Below, piece after piece: positions 32,030 to 44,959 of a stretch of 64,000 bases of DNA (within the stretch, counting starts at the first letter, position 1; every line of letters begins with the position of its first letter). The translations under genes and the position numbers were made by a program. The stretch comes from Daldinia sp. FL1419 (lineage: Eukaryota; Ascomycota; Sordariomycetes; Xylariales; Hypoxylaceae), in NCBI GenBank assembly GCA_025201765.1, contig MU623429.1:62001-126000 (forward strand). Reading direction: 5' to 3'. The notes under the pieces were generated by a model. It saw only the letters and a program-made list of their open reading frames with translations. It did not search any database and was not told where the DNA came from.

Positions 32030-34576
32030 CTATCTCCCTTCGCCTAACAGTCTAGAGCTTTGCTTCTCGCCGTGAGCTCGACCCGCTTCTTCCTCGTCGT
32101 CGCTGTCGTCACGGCTAGCAATATCGAAATGGCCCCTCTCTGACTCGTTATCTTCATCCTCGCTACCGCCGGCGAAGGCATCGTATAATTCACCAGCACG
32201 TCGCCTTTGGTTGCCCTTCTCACCAGTGGCGCCTACACCGTCGCCGCCGTCATCAGCGTTGAGCGGCTCGAACTCGTAGTCGTCACGCGGGTTGTTGAGG
32301 CGCTGCTTGCGACGCATGAACCAGAACCACGCACCGAGTCCACAACAGAAGGCGACGATGAGACCGATAGAGCCATAAATCCAGGCTTGGGTGCTAGACG
32401 AGACACCGAAAGTTGGGAGGAATGAGGGTAGCCAGGAACTTTCGGCGGTAGTCGTTTCCGCAGCTGCGGACTCGGTGCCCGTCTCGGTAGCAATACCGTC
32501 ACCGGCAGTCTTACTAGGCTTGATGGGACGCTCGGGATGGTCTGTTGGGTTGGCAGCCGTCTCCGTGTTAGTAGCATCTGGGTTTGGAGGGAGGCTAGTT
32601 GTAACGGCGGGCGGAGTAGCAGTGCTCGTAACATCGTGGTCTGCGTCATCGTCTTCATTCGGCATGGGCAATAACGTAGCCTTGGAGGCATCGATACTCT
32701 CACCCCATAGTTTAAGATGCCAGTCGATGAATTTGCCAGAATCGTCGTTCACAATGCTGTCGCGCACAATGAGCGTCCATTTACCAACTCCCAACTCGCC
32801 CCTAGACTGTCGTTAGCGATGAAAACATCAAATTTGAACTTGGAATTCTTACCAATGAACCACACTCATAAAAGTCCAGTCGTTGTAACCTTCCTTGCTA
32901 TCGTCGTGTTTACGTGTAGCAGAGATATGGCTTACTACGTTGTCTGGACTGATGAGATCGACGCTCAAGTCGCCCCGGCGGCTGTGTTCGACATTCATAG
33001 TCACGGTAACATGCTCAAGACGTTCTAGATTGGCCTCCTTAAGCATATCTTTCGTGACTTCGAACGTAACTGACAGTCCCTTGTCGCCTTGAGGGATATC
33101 TTTATTGACGTGTAACCACGGCGAGTAATACCAGGCCTGGGGTTTGACGTTCTTCCATGTCTTTGCTGTTTCCACGAGAGCGTAACTGTCAACCTTGCCA
33201 TAGCCGAACGTATGGCTGAAGTTTTTGCCGATAGTAGTGGGTTGCCAGTCTCCGGTATCAAGGTCAACCGGCACTGCGCTCTGCATTGCGATATATTGCA
33301 TATCTCTCCAGGTTAAATCGGGTCGGACTTCTAGGGCTAAAGCAAAGATACCAGCAGCTAGGGGTGCGGCGGCCGAGGTACCTCCGTGGCCGTTATAACA
33401 TTGATTTTCTCCAACGTCCGTTGTGTGTATGGCGTCGCCGCTGCCACTGCTGTAGGTGACCACGAGTTGTGCTGAGCATTTCTCTGAGTAGTAGGGATGT
33501 AATCCCTGCCTATCAATGGCACCTACAGTGATGCTGTAAATGCTATTCGTATACCCGTCAAAATTACAGTTGTCTTCACTTTGAGCACCGTTGCCGCTAG
33601 CAAAAACGTATATAGATCCCTTGTCGCCACGCCCCTTCTGCACACCATTTAACATGGCCCTCTTGATAAGAATGCCAGGGGCGTCCATTGACTGTCCATC
33701 ATCCGGTGGGCCCCAGGAGCAAGAGTAAATATCGTTATGCTGAAAATCGTAGTTCATCGCCGCGGCTTCATCCGCATCTGTGATTAGCTTACTCAGAATA
33801 CGGATACCAGCGATCTTGGAATCGTATGCGACGCCAACACCACAAACATCGTTCTTGGCAGCTCCGACTTCGCCGGCACACCGGGTACCGTGCCTGTCGT
33901 CGGAAAGGGTCGGGCGAGGTTCTGGCCTCTGGTCATTAAAGTCGTAACTACCAGCGGCGTAATAGTTCGGCTTTAGATCGTTGCTGTACATATCTAACCC
34001 ATCATCGACAATAGCGACGGTTGCGTTCTTTCCCGTAATACCCGATAACCAGACACCGGTAACGTTTACATCATGTCCTACTTGAACAGGGTTGAATAAG
34101 TGCCATTGTTCGTTGAATATCGGGTCAGAAATCCCGAGTTTTCCCATCACAAATTTTTGCTTCTCCACTGCTTTCGAATCCGGTTTATCTTCTCGTTTTC
34201 CAGGATAAAGACCAGCTGGTGGGGGCGGGATGACTCGCTTCTGCATGGGAGCCCGTAATTTTTGCTTGTGGGAGGATTTTACACCATCCAATACATCCGA
34301 AGTGTCTAGCGACCGTTTGCGCCGACGCTCTTGCACAGCGCGTCGCACGATATCTTCGGTAGCTTTAGAAGTAGAGAATATGTGATGGCCCGGAAGTTGG
34401 CCTAGCCGACCTTCGTGTCTGAGACCTAGCCTCAACGCGATTAGGTCAGGCTGAGCATCGCGGTCAAGGTGGAGGACGTAATAATCGTTAGAGTCGAAAT
34501 CTCGGCGCTCCAAAGCCGCGGTGCCTAATCCAGCCAGGCCACCGACAACCAGACCAACTAAAGGAGCGAATTTCAT
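32030..34576 (-). CDS. KEX2: Kexin, Golgi proprotein convertase (subtilisin S8)
   Basis: Exons 34576-32853 and 32801-32030 give 831 residues; the 51-base intron has a CGCTAAC branch and splits the Trp codon of VVHWGE. The enzyme cleaves secreted precursors after Lys-Arg or Arg-Arg in the late Golgi. In order: signal peptide (1 to about 20), propeptide with dibasic sites ending near QKR114 or GKR128, the catalytic domain with Asp191 (IVDDGLD), His229 (DRHGTRC), oxyanion Asn329 (ASGNGA) and Ser401 (GHGGTSAAAP), then a P domain (about 460-610). A Ser/Thr/Pro/Glu-rich stalk follows, then one membrane helix (about 715-737) and an acidic cytosolic tail. The tail has Tyr motifs YEFEPL (about 750) and YDAF, comparable in kind to the Golgi-retention signals of yeast Kex2. 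The gene is intact and of family size. Confidence 0.96.
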
Positions 34577-37405
34577 GATGTAAGATCGAGTAGGGGCTAG
34601 TCAGAGCACCCCGCAGAGTTCCGTACTAATCGGCAATTATCGATATAGCGAACTTCGAGCCGGGTACAAGATCGAGTAAAGTAAGGTAGTCGGATATCGA
34701 GCTGCAAGATAAATAGGTACCTAGGTAGTTGCGTAGTTTTAGAGGTATGCAGAATATAGGTGAGTAATTCGAAAGTGGTCGGACGAAAAAGAAGAAATAG
34801 ACAAAACAAAACACCTTCGCTCAAGGCGAATGTACGAACCCCCTTTACGAACGGAAAAGGAGTTAATTAATCAGATGAAAAAGAGGCAGTCTCCTCGTCG
34901 ATCCGACGCAGATGAGAATCTGCTAAGTAAATATTACAATACTGCCGATTTGTTGGTGTCATGAACCAGTTAAGAGTATTGAGTATTGTAAAAGAATGAG
35001 TGTATTGAGTGTATGTAGACAGATAGGATGAAGTGGGATTGGAAGGTTTCACTGTCGTTGTTAACGCGAATGCGCAATGCAAGTTAGGGAGGGCTGTGGC
35101 GGCGTAATCGCCCTTCTGCACCTTCTACAACACTAACATAAGACACTAGCATAGGCTTAACGGGTCTGATGGGCCTAATAGGCAACTCACAGTGGAAAGC
35201 CAGGTGTTCCTAAATGCTTCCAAGCCATGCGCCACTTCCTTTTTAGGGACTAGATTGGCAAGATTAGCAGATATTATGGAGATCGTCTCAAGTTATAATT
35301 GGTTGTTTTTAAGGCTGTCGAGACCCTGACATAGGACCTACAGTAACATTATCGTAGTAAGAGCTATACATAACTTGATGTACAACCCTCCAGGATGGTA
35401 AACCATAGCGGCCTCCACTGGCTCCAGTATGCCATGAAGTAATTGTCAGGGTATTTTGTATGGGAAATCCCCTGACATATACTTATTGATCTCGAAAGTT
35501 CGATGATATTTTTCCTTACACGAGCCACAATACCGTGGTCATATAAGCCACTGCGTATCTTTTCTATAAAAATGGTATATAAGTTACATGCGGGACTCTG
35601 AATGGGGCGGTGGAGGCCGCTATGGTTTACCATCCTGGAAGATTGTATGTAATAATTGAAGCCGCACGAGACCTTAGGCACTTAATGCAAGGTACCTAGC
35701 ATCACGTACCTACACTACCTACGTCGTGCATCCATCGAGGTTTTTTTTTCTAGCGCAACTTAAAATAAAATCATGACAAAATCATTATGGAAGGTGTGAC
35801 ACTTCCCAGAAGCTTAATAATAATAATCTTCTCCAAAAAATTTTTAAAGCTTTTTGTTCTTTATTCTATTTCTTCTAACCTAGAATTCCTCGTAACAACA
35901 TTGCGAAACGAGTCGTTCCGTACTTCGAAAGGAGTGTTTTCTCATTTGGATATGACATCACTGCCAATCCAAGATCTACGGATGCCCGGTCGTCTACATC
36001 TAATTAAAGAAGCGAAGGATTTATTAGCTCTGTACGGTTCCGAAATGGAATTCGTTTGGAGCCACGGCTCATGCCGGTGTTGGGGCAATTCTCTCCAATG
36101 AAACTCTTTTGAAAAGATTGATTGCTTAATTATAACTCGAAGCCTATCGCGTCGCTTGAAAGTCGAAGGTAAAAGAGAAGCGAACAGCTCCATTTCCTCC
36201 TCACGAGCAAACGGCGAACAAGTCGGTATCCGCAAATATTACAGATCTGTTTGCATCCTTCATCTAAACCAGCTATATTGAATAGGCTACATATAGGTAA
36301 ATGTCGTATAAAAATAAATACTAATAAATAATAAATCGTCCGTATCTAAACCATCCCTTCTGTCTCTCAATTAATTGAGACGGAGCTTATCCCATTTACA
36401 ATAAAGCATATTCACGGCCAACCACCGTTGTTTCGGGTTTCCGTCTGATCACTCCGGGTTGATGCACAATATAGTTTTACGACAAACGGTCATAGCTCCC
36501 GAGGGCCAGCTCCGATACCTTTGGCCTGGGCAAAGAAAAAAGAAGGGAAGCCCTTCCAAGGTTGTTCGCAATATTGTCCGACTAACACCAACTTGAATCC
36601 ACTCATATACCTACCTAGGTACCTAACCTAGTCTACCCAAGCCGTATGAAGATGCAAGAAAAATAACTCCGCCGGCCGGTTGACCGCCTCTTTTCCGGGA
36701 GATCATATCCATTATGGATATCCATCATAAGCTACCTACTCATGATCGGAGAATACCTATGCGATGCCTAATTTTTTTTTATTCTTTTTTTATTCAGACT
36801 CTCGCAGGTAGCATTTCTGTTGCTCATAAGATACGAGGTTAGATCTGTATCTTACCGGGTTACATGGTTTGATTTTCTCCCCTGTTCCGCACCAGTCGTA
36901 ATTCAGAATTTCAAACGAGAAAAATCGGGAGGCTTGTATGTAAGGCTTGGAGATCCGAAGAGGAAAAAAGAAGATCCCTGTGAAGCTTCTTTTCTCTTCC
37001 TTGCGCCAGCCTTGGAACAGAAGGCTGGAAATAGATTTTTACCAGCCAACTTATTAATTTTCTCAGTACCCTTTCAAACATAGATCAGTACCTAATCATG
37101 TACAAACTCATGTTGTCTATATTTCATTATATTCGCGATGGCGTCTCCATAAAGTTACATACGTCTTAGAAAAATACTTGAATCTGCTGTTCCCCATCTC
37201 TCTATTCCCCCCCCTGCATTAATTACCGACTGGCTTCAACCACCCGAACCGCATGTGTCTGCATGGCATTGGTCTATCATGGACACCTGCAGATGAGAGC
37301 TACTGTGTTAGTCCCGACACGACCTCACAGACCCTCCTCCCCCCCAGTTCGAGTTCAGCCCGTCTTTGCAGCCCAATCACCGCTAAGGCCTGATAGCTTC
37401 CCATA
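34577..37405. other. 2.8 kb divergent intergenic region
   Basis: Lies between the KEX2 and PhoD-like starts and holds both promoters. It contains a MITE-like inverted repeat (35390-35638), a 12-bp palindrome ATGGATATCCAT near 36714, T runs at 36771-36791, and ACCTAGGTACC words at 34713-34728 and 36607-36632. The short frames here have no family features. Confidence 0.6.
35390..35638. mobile_element. MITE-like element with 29-bp terminal inverted repeats
   Basis: Positions 35390-35418 are the exact reverse complement of 35610-35638, 29 of 29 bases, separated by 191 bases. Outside the arms the match continues imperfectly for about 12 bases, partly with transition differences. A second small inverted repeat, GTCAGGG/CCCTGAC, is nested at 35445-35476. 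The size and non-coding interior fit a miniature inverted-repeat element. I cannot define a target-site duplication, and a single-locus inverted duplication is also possible. Confidence 0.55.
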
Positions 37406-40400
37406 ATGTCGACGCCTTATTGGGGCCAATTGCCCCCATCAAAAGCTCGCCGCATGTCTGCCGACTATGACCAGACTGATCGTCGACTGTCTTTGGATCA
37501 GTCTGTCGCCCCTACCCAGTCACAGACTTATTCCCATTCCCGATCGCAGTCGCAGTCGCAGTCACAGTCGAATCGGACCTCCGTACAAACTACTCATACC
37601 GATGCCTACACAGATTCTACATTTAGTCCTCTACAATCACCTATTACTTCCAATTTCCCTGGGAACGGATTAGCTCCTCGTCCTCCTTCTCTTCCCTACG
37701 GACAAAATCAGTATCCTGCAGAGTTGCAAGGAAAACGGACCAGGCGTGCCAGCCGAGCGCAAGAAGAGTTCTCCTACGACGATACTCCCGCGTCTCCTCC
37801 CCCTCCCCCAGCCGCTCCCCCAGCCGCTCCCGACGTCCCTAGAGGCCCGCCAGTTAGTTATAGAGATCCTTACAGAAACAGCAGTCCAGCTTTTACTCCC
37901 ACATACACCTACAACGCGGACGGTTCGCCTGGACCGCCGCTTTCGGCTTACCGATTTGGTTCCCCAATATACGGCTCCCCTCAAACACGAATAGCAGCCA
38001 TGGACTCCGAATCCTTCTACAAAGATGACACCCCAGAGGTCGAAAGGTTGAATAGGCCGCCCGTATTAAACCGAAACCTACAAAATTTTGGTGGCGAAGG
38101 TGGGGGTGCTAGTAAACAACCATTTCGAAGCCTTGAAGGGTCTAAATCCATAGAGAAGCCAGCAAACGGTGACGCGGCCGAGAAGGAGACTGTAGAACCT
38201 TCTGTACCAAAGAGACAGGGAACACTCAGCGCGCCAGTAAAGCGCCCAACGTGGGCAGACGACCGGTCACCGTTGCAAAGGCTCGAGCTGACCCTCGATA
38301 GCATCACCAAGGAAGAGAAACGAGCGCGTGTGGAAGCAGCCGAGCATCGCGCAAGAGAACGGGCAGCGCGGCGAGAAAGTGCTTCAATTCAGGAGAGGCT
38401 CCAACTTCCCCCCGAACGTCAGACCCAACCTCAATATAGAGATGGGCGCCACTCGGATACTCGAGCAGAAGAACAGCGTGCAGTTGTTGACACGGCGCCA
38501 GCACAGCCATCGGCGGCCGCATCTCGCGGACCTTCAGCTCGTAGCCTTCCAGAAGAAGAAGTTAGGCGGCCATCTAATCAAGTTCCAAACTCACAAATTC
38601 CAGTTGCTAGAAATCGAAATACCACCGCAGCCGAGAAAGCTGATATGCCCCAAGGTAACTTGAGCTTTCGTGAAAGAGCTGCTAAGAACGACGCCAATTG
38701 GACAAGAGATGCAGAAAGTAGTTCACCCACGTCGCCCATCACTCCAGTAAGTGGGGGGTTTTCTCTCACTCGTAGTGGTAGCAACAAACTTAAGAAGAAT
38801 CCGCCGGGTGATCCCTGGTATAGCGCGCGTAAGGAGGCCGAAGAAAGATCGACTGCTCAATACAGACGCAATTCGATAAAAGAGGGGTCAAATGAAGTGT
38901 CTAGAGATATAGGTGTCCCGCTGGGTGCTAAGAAGCCTGGAAATGAGACGATCAAGTTGGTGCCAGTTTCGCCAGATTATAACGAAAGGCCACCAGCAAG
39001 AGGTAAGCAACTCAATCAAGAAGGTTACAAAGAACCTCTAGTTCCACAGAAAGCGCCTACGGTCGCGGTTGGGCTTGGTCGATCTGAGTCAATAAGAAAT
39101 AATCAAAACGTACCACCATCACAGCACCCTTACCAAACACCAGTACGTAACATGAAAGACCCTCCAGCACCCGCTAGGAGCGTTGTGAAATCCGTTACTT
39201 TTCCGGATCGAAAGCATGAAGCTCAAATATTCGAAGAGGACAACTACAATTCAGATATGGGCGATCATAAACTCGGCATCCATGATTACATGTATCGAGG
39301 CAAGCTTACGCCTGGTCGAGGGATATATCAACCGCCAAAATACTTGGAGGAGTGGAAGAAGGCCACAGTCGGAACGCTAGCGGGTCCTTTGTTGGACCTT
39401 AATGAAGAGCCCAACGCTAATAATACTAATACTACTGATGATAAGAGCATGCCGTGGTGGGAGAGCCCCCCAAATAGTAAGCGTAGAGGTAGCACGACGA
39501 CGGGACCGTCACCAGAAGCTTTCGGGGGATCATACGACGAAACCAGGGGCCCGACGAGATTTAAGCCAGCATTGTATCTCAAATGCGGGCCGTTGCTGCG
39601 TTATTGTGGTCTTCGTCATGAAAAGCCATTGGCACGAGCAAACCGCAACGAAGAGCAAGAAATATGGAGAGGTAGCGTCATGATCGTCACACAGGACTCG
39701 GAGTCATCCTATGACATTCCTCCAATCCTCCGGCTCTTTGTTCAACCCATTGAACTCCTCCCACCGCCTCCGGCTGAAATACGCGGAGGACAGGCTCTAC
39801 CACCAGAGTATGTGGATCCGATCGCTGGCATTCCAAAGCTTGGTCGTCGAGGAGAAACATTGTATGTGAGGCCGGTGGAACACTTAGAAGAAGCGAAGGA
39901 TGTTTCGAGATTGGATCCTGACGACGGTCTGTTCGAGATCACCAGAACTGCCCCTGACTTCAGTAACGGACCTGATCCTCCGGGTTCTTTTGCTAGTCGC
40001 AAGAGACGGACTCAGGTTGACGGAGAGAAGCTAGGGAAGTACAAGGACGTGCGTGGATTCCGGCTACATGCCGAACGAGGCCACACATTCTGGAGATTTA
40101 ACATCGAGGTCGAGCTTCGGGGCCACCAACAGAGAATTGCCTACCGCATTAACCATGGTCCCTCGATGGGCTTCTGGGTACCTGCTCGGGGTGAGTCGAT
40201 GAATATTATGTTCTACAGCTGCAATGGGTTCAGCTTGAGCGTGAACCCAGATGACTTCAGTGGACCAGATCCCATGTGGCGCGATGTGCTCAACAACCAC
40301 CAAACTCGGCCGTTCCATGTTATGCTTGGAGGCGGAGACCAACTTTACAATGATGCTATCATGCGAGAAAGTCCTTATTTCCATAACTGGCTGGATATCA

Positions 40401-42620
40401 AGAATCCTCTGCACAAAAACAATGCCCCGTTGATACCGGAATTGCAGGATGAGATGGAAATATTCTACTTAAACAGGTACATGATGTGGTTCTCGCAAGG
40501 CTTGTTTGGACTAGCAAATTGTCAAATCCCCATGGTTAACATGTACGATGATCACGACATTATAGATGGCTTTGGCTCTTATCCCCATCATTTCATGAAA
40601 TCTCCGGTGTTCAGCGGCCTAGGTAACGTCGCATTTAAATACTACATGCTCTTCCAGCATCAGAGTGTACCCGATGAAACCGAAGATGCTGAACCGAGCT
40701 GGGTTCTGGGCGTCAAGCCGGGACCTTACATCAGGGAGCTTAGTCGCAGCACGTTCATGTTCCTAGGCTCTAAGATTGCGCTTCTCGCTGTTGATTGTCG
40801 TACCGAGCGCACGAGAGATGATGTCTTACGGGAAAATACGTGGAAGAAACTCATGGATCGTTGTTACGATGAAATTCTCAAGGGCAAGACACAGCATCTA
40901 CTCGTTCTTCTGGGGGTTCCAATTGCTTACCCCCGACTGGTGTGGTTGGAGAATATGTGAGTTTCATTCTTAAGCAAATTTGATAAAATAGTACTAATAT
41001 TCATATAGCCTTACTTCGCGATTGATGGACCCCATCAAAGCCCTTGGAAAAGCGGGCATGTTGGGCAACTTCCTCAACCGCTTCGACGGAGGAGTTGAAG
41101 TTCTTGACGATCTAGACGACCACTGGACAGCGAAGAACCACAAGGATGAGCGAAGAGTAGTTATCGAAGATCTTCAAGATCTCGCCGCAGACAAGTCCAT
41201 TCGCGTAACCATTCTCAGCGGCGATGTGCATCTAGCTGCCATTGGCCAGTTCTACTCAAATCCTAAGCAGGAGCTTGCTAAGCATCACGATTTCCGCTAC
41301 ATGCCTAACATCGTCTCGTCCGCCATTGCTAACACACCGCCTCCTGATATCATGGCCGATATCCTCAATAAGCGAAACAAGGTTCACCATTTCGATAAAG
41401 AGACCGACGAGGACATGATTCCTATATTTACCAATGGGGTAGACGGCAAGCCGCGTAACAACAGACGTCTTCTCCCACACCGTAACTGGTGTTCCATTCG
41501 AGAGTATATACCGGGACAGACGCCACCCCCCACGCCACCCCCAGAGGATTATGAGATGACTCCCGAGGGCACCCCACCAGGCAGCCGAGGCGGTCTCTTC
41601 CGTAGGTTTTCTTCAAAGAGAAAAGGTTCTGTTCTCCGAAAGGACGGACCCCCAGCCGATCGTTCACGTCCGCCCGTTTCCGGCGGAGGCTTCATGCGCT
41701 CACTCTCGCGGCGCGCCTCGACAAGCGGTACATCTCGCCCAGGAGGCATTCTACGTACCTTCTCCCTCGGCTCCCGTCCGCGCGGCAATAGCAGCGGCAA
41801 TTTCTTCGGTCGTAAACGGAACAGCTTCGACCGCCCTGATGACGGCGGAATAAACGGCGGTTGGGGCCCTGACAGCGAGGAAGAAGAAAGTGTCACGTAC
41901 GAGGCGCCGCGGGCTCAACGCATGCGCGCTACGACTATGACTGCGCCGCCGACTCGGCCCAACGTGTATGCTTCCGATTACTACCCCGGGCCTGCAGCAA
42001 TGGGACGTATGCGTGGCGGTGGGGCTGAACACAACGACGAGTACGAAGTCGGCGATGACTCGTACTTCACAGCTCGATCGCCGCGCCGCGCGTTCACGCA
42101 GCCGGTCCGAGGCGAACATGGAGGCGCGGGCGGGTTTAGTAATGATTACGGTATGTACGACGATAACCCGAGCACGGAATGGAGTGCCCCGCCTCCGCGA
42201 CCGTTCCGTCGTACCCCCACGGGCCTTACAACGAAGCAATTACAGGCCGCGGGAGGCGCAGCAAAGTTTGAAGTTGATTTAGAAGGGGGGCTCGACGTGT
42301 GTTTGAATGTTGAGGTCAATGCGAGAGATCCGGCGGGCATCACAGTGCCGTATCGGTTGTTAGTCCCGAGGTTGTGGTACGAATATGAGGGCGAGGATGG
42401 GGATGGTGGGGATATGGTTGGGGAAGACGAGGAGAGTCGGACGGAGCTCGATGATATGGGGTATGAGCGTGAACATGAACAAGGACATGAGCAACTGGGC
42501 GCTGTGTTCGACGAGTCGTTTGAAGACGAAGACGAGGAGCAGCAGCCGCCAAAGGGGGTCTTGAAGCGCTTATTTAGTGGACGGGGAAGTCAGTATAGGG
42601 CGAGAAGGGGATCGTCTTAA
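37406..42620 (+). CDS. Large PhoD-like metallophosphatase domain protein
   Basis: Exons 37406-40956 and 41009-42620 give 1720 residues; the 52-base intron (GTGAGT donor, TACTAAT branch) lies inside the catalytic domain. Residues 1 to about 640 are low complexity: a Ser/Gln repeat (SRSQSQSQSQS) near 50, Pro runs near 135, and a charged segment KEEKRARVEAAEHRARERAARRES. The PhoD-like domain covers about residues 720-1340, with GGGDQLYND (about 975), MYDDHDIIDGFGSYP (about 1047), LLAVDCRTERTRDD and the metal site ILSGDVHLAAIGQF (about 1257). The tail is Arg/Ser/Gly rich and then strongly acidic. Proteins of this architecture are conserved across filamentous fungi and are usually uncharacterised. 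Phosphodiesterase or phosphomonoesterase activity is a family inference. There is no signal peptide, so it is probably intracellular. Confidence 0.9.
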
Positions 42621-43974
42621 GAGATACCTCCCTAACCTAGCCTAACCTATGGATGGGAGCTGTAATATGCTTGTGGGAATACTTGTTTCAAGGTCTACGT
42701 CTCCTTTTTTTTCACATTCCTATTTTCTGGATTTTTATTCATAATACCTACTCGGACGGAGGGATGGACGAGGGAAAAGTTTCTACTTCTATTTCTATTC
42801 ACTTGGTCGGCAACAATTCGTTCCACCACGCAAAATAGTGGACGATTTCTACGGATTATTTCTATACCTCTTTTCTTTTCGCCGTCCGGACGGAAATAAG
42901 TAACACGGGATTACGGCGGAAAGGGGTTTTGGTTTCTTTTCAATTTGGTATCGTGGGGCAAGTTGGCCTTGCTGGGTCGGGGCTTGGCTTGGTCCCCCCG
43001 GAGAAAGAGTTATGGGTTATGACGTTTAGAGATAGGACGTATTGGACTGGATGGATAATGGATAATGGATGGATGGATGTATTTAGGTCGGGAGCTTGGA
43101 AATTGATGCTGTCAGTTGGGTGGCTGGTAAAGTTGAGTTGATGTATGTATCTAACGTATATCATCGTACTTCGATATGTTGGCTCAAACACAAATACAAA
43201 TTTGCCGTCAGGTTACGAATTATTAGCTGGGCTTTTATGTCTGGTGATTTCGCCTTGTTTCAGTATTACTATGATGTGTCTGTTTGAACGGATCATCGTT
43301 GGAACCCCTCGTCAACTCGTATGAATAAGGATAAGAATCTGGTTCCTTATAGAAGTGTAAGTCTCGCCCAGCCTTGCTTCTTCAACTCCTACCATAATAT
43401 TTGCACTTCCTAACTATCGCAGCGGATTTCAACAGAAACTCAATAAAGGACGTAGACCCTCCTGTCCTAGTTTTTGGAGGTGTTAAGACCAATCAGCCTC
43501 ATCGTCGATCTCCTAGCCACTTAGAAATAAATCCTGCCTAATATACCCTCCCATTAGTTATAAGATATCTAAATTCTATTCACTTCGTCCAATATCTCAC
43601 TTGACATTGCTTCATCCTGAAACTGTATCACTTCGAATGTTTAACCAATATACATTTACAGGAAACCCTTCCCCGAATGCACAATCGGCCTAGCCGTGAG
43701 TGGTCAAACTTCCCCCCCCTATTCGACCACGCCGGTAGGTATGATGTATACCGTATATCCCACAACGCACTGTTTCTGAGGGGCCGGTTCACAGCACAAG
43801 ACCTAACTCGACCAGCGTTTTTTATTCCTGCGTGGAACAATTAGTCTATTATCAAATTCTTCCAGTTACGAACCCCGAAGATTAAGAGCTACTACGCCGT
43901 AGGCTAAGCAACAGTCTAGTCTTACTAGTCCGACGGCTAAGAATATATAAACTATACTTGAAAGCTAAACTATC
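42621..43974. other. Intergenic, 3' of PhoD-like gene
   Basis: No protein gene is seen. It contains CCTAACCTAGCCTAACC near 42630 and GGAT-type repeats (43052-43078, ATGGATAATGGATAATGGATGG). It ends at the 5S rRNA gene. Confidence 0.55.
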
Positions 43975-44093
43975 ACATACGACCATAGGATCTGGGGAAC
44001 TCGGGATCCCGTCCGCTCTCCCATCGATAAACCAGATACCGCCGGACCAGTAGTTGGGTCGGTGACGACCAGCGAATCCCCGGTGTTGTATGT
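43975..44093 (+). rRNA. 5S rRNA: 5S ribosomal RNA, dispersed copy
   Basis: One hundred and nineteen bases. The ends ACATACGAC and GTTGTATGT pair over nine positions (helix I, with a G-U). Inside are the conserved blocks CCCGTCCGCTC and GTAGTTGGGTCGGTGAC, followed by GACCAGCGAATCCC, matching filamentous-fungus 5S rRNA. These blocks also carry the internal Pol III promoter. T runs follow at once. The copy stands alone, outside any rDNA array, as is the rule in Neurospora and relatives. The sequence keeps its helices, so I read it as functional. Confidence 0.95.
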
Positions 44094-44110
44094 TTTCTTT
44101 TTTCTTTTTT
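44093..44110 (+). terminator. Pol III terminator of 5S rRNA
   Basis: T4 at 44093-44096, then T6 at 44098-44103 and T6 at 44105-44110, directly after the mature 3' end. Confidence 0.85.
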
Positions 44111-44208
44111 TAACATTTTTGCTATGATCTTTTATCGTCGAGAAGTTCTCTTGTCGTCTTAGAGAATTAGTCAAAAAAAAAAAAAGGGATGATCATTGTA
44201 CGATCACC

Positions 44209-44213
44209 AAAAA
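44209..44213 (-). terminator. Pol III terminator of tRNA-Tyr
   Basis: A5 on the plus strand (T5 in the tRNA sense) six bases past the tRNA 3' end, with a 13-base A run at 44173-44185 as back-up. The 5S and tRNA-Tyr units converge here. Confidence 0.8.
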
Positions 44214-44218
44214 TACAA

Positions 44219-44307
44219 TCCCTCGGACCGGAATCGAACCGGTGACTTTTCGGTATACAATCTCTACAATTACAGCCGAACGCCATAACCAACTAGACTA
44301 CCAAGGG
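44219..44307 (-). tRNA. trnY-GUA: tRNA-Tyr(GUA) with an intron
   Basis: Eighty-nine bases. The acceptor arms CCCTTGG and CCGAGGG pair (one G-U), with discriminator A. The D arm is TAGTCTAGTTGGTTATGGC. The anticodon stem TTCGG/CCGAA encloses C-T-GTA-A followed by an intron of about 14-15 bases, which nuclear tRNA-Tyr genes normally have. The T arm is ACCGG TTCGATT CCGGT. The intron borders are approximate. Confidence 0.94.
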
Positions 44308-44959
44308 TGCTATTGAAGCATTAGTTTATTAGTATAGTATATGTGTTGACCCTTATTTGTAGGTCAAGCTTTGAGGCTGAAGTATACTCTCCTGTCGGCG
44401 TGGATAGAGGACGCTCGGGCTAGTATTAAAGTATAATAGTGGGTCAGAACACCGAGCCCACTGGGATGTGTAAGACAACTGGACGAGGTACAATAGCAAG
44501 CAGCAGGTATCGGTGGATAGTAGAGCGAGAGATACGTGCATACCCCGAGGGTGCACGCCGAGCAACAGTTTGATGGAACCGTATTATCTATCGTATATAG
44601 TCCAGAAAAATATAGCACATCGTCTGGATCTTGTCGTTCTGCAATCTCGATATAAACTAGGTGGCCTAACCTGTTAACCCACGCATATTCGTCTTATTGG
44701 AGACGTACACCTCATGGGTAATACCATCTTCGATCCTACTAAAGTAGAATTCTCGAAATAGTGGTCGAAGCTACAATACGCGGAATGTAACACTGGAAGC
44801 GGGCTCAGCATTTGATGCGTTTGATGTCAAAATTTTCAAAGGACTTGTACTTGTAGTATGGTAGAGGCGTCTTATTTTGGCGACGCGCATCTCTCGTGCC
44901 TACTAGTCAGCCTTATTGCTACCACTTACGGCATCAGATCCCATAAAAACTTTCTTCGT

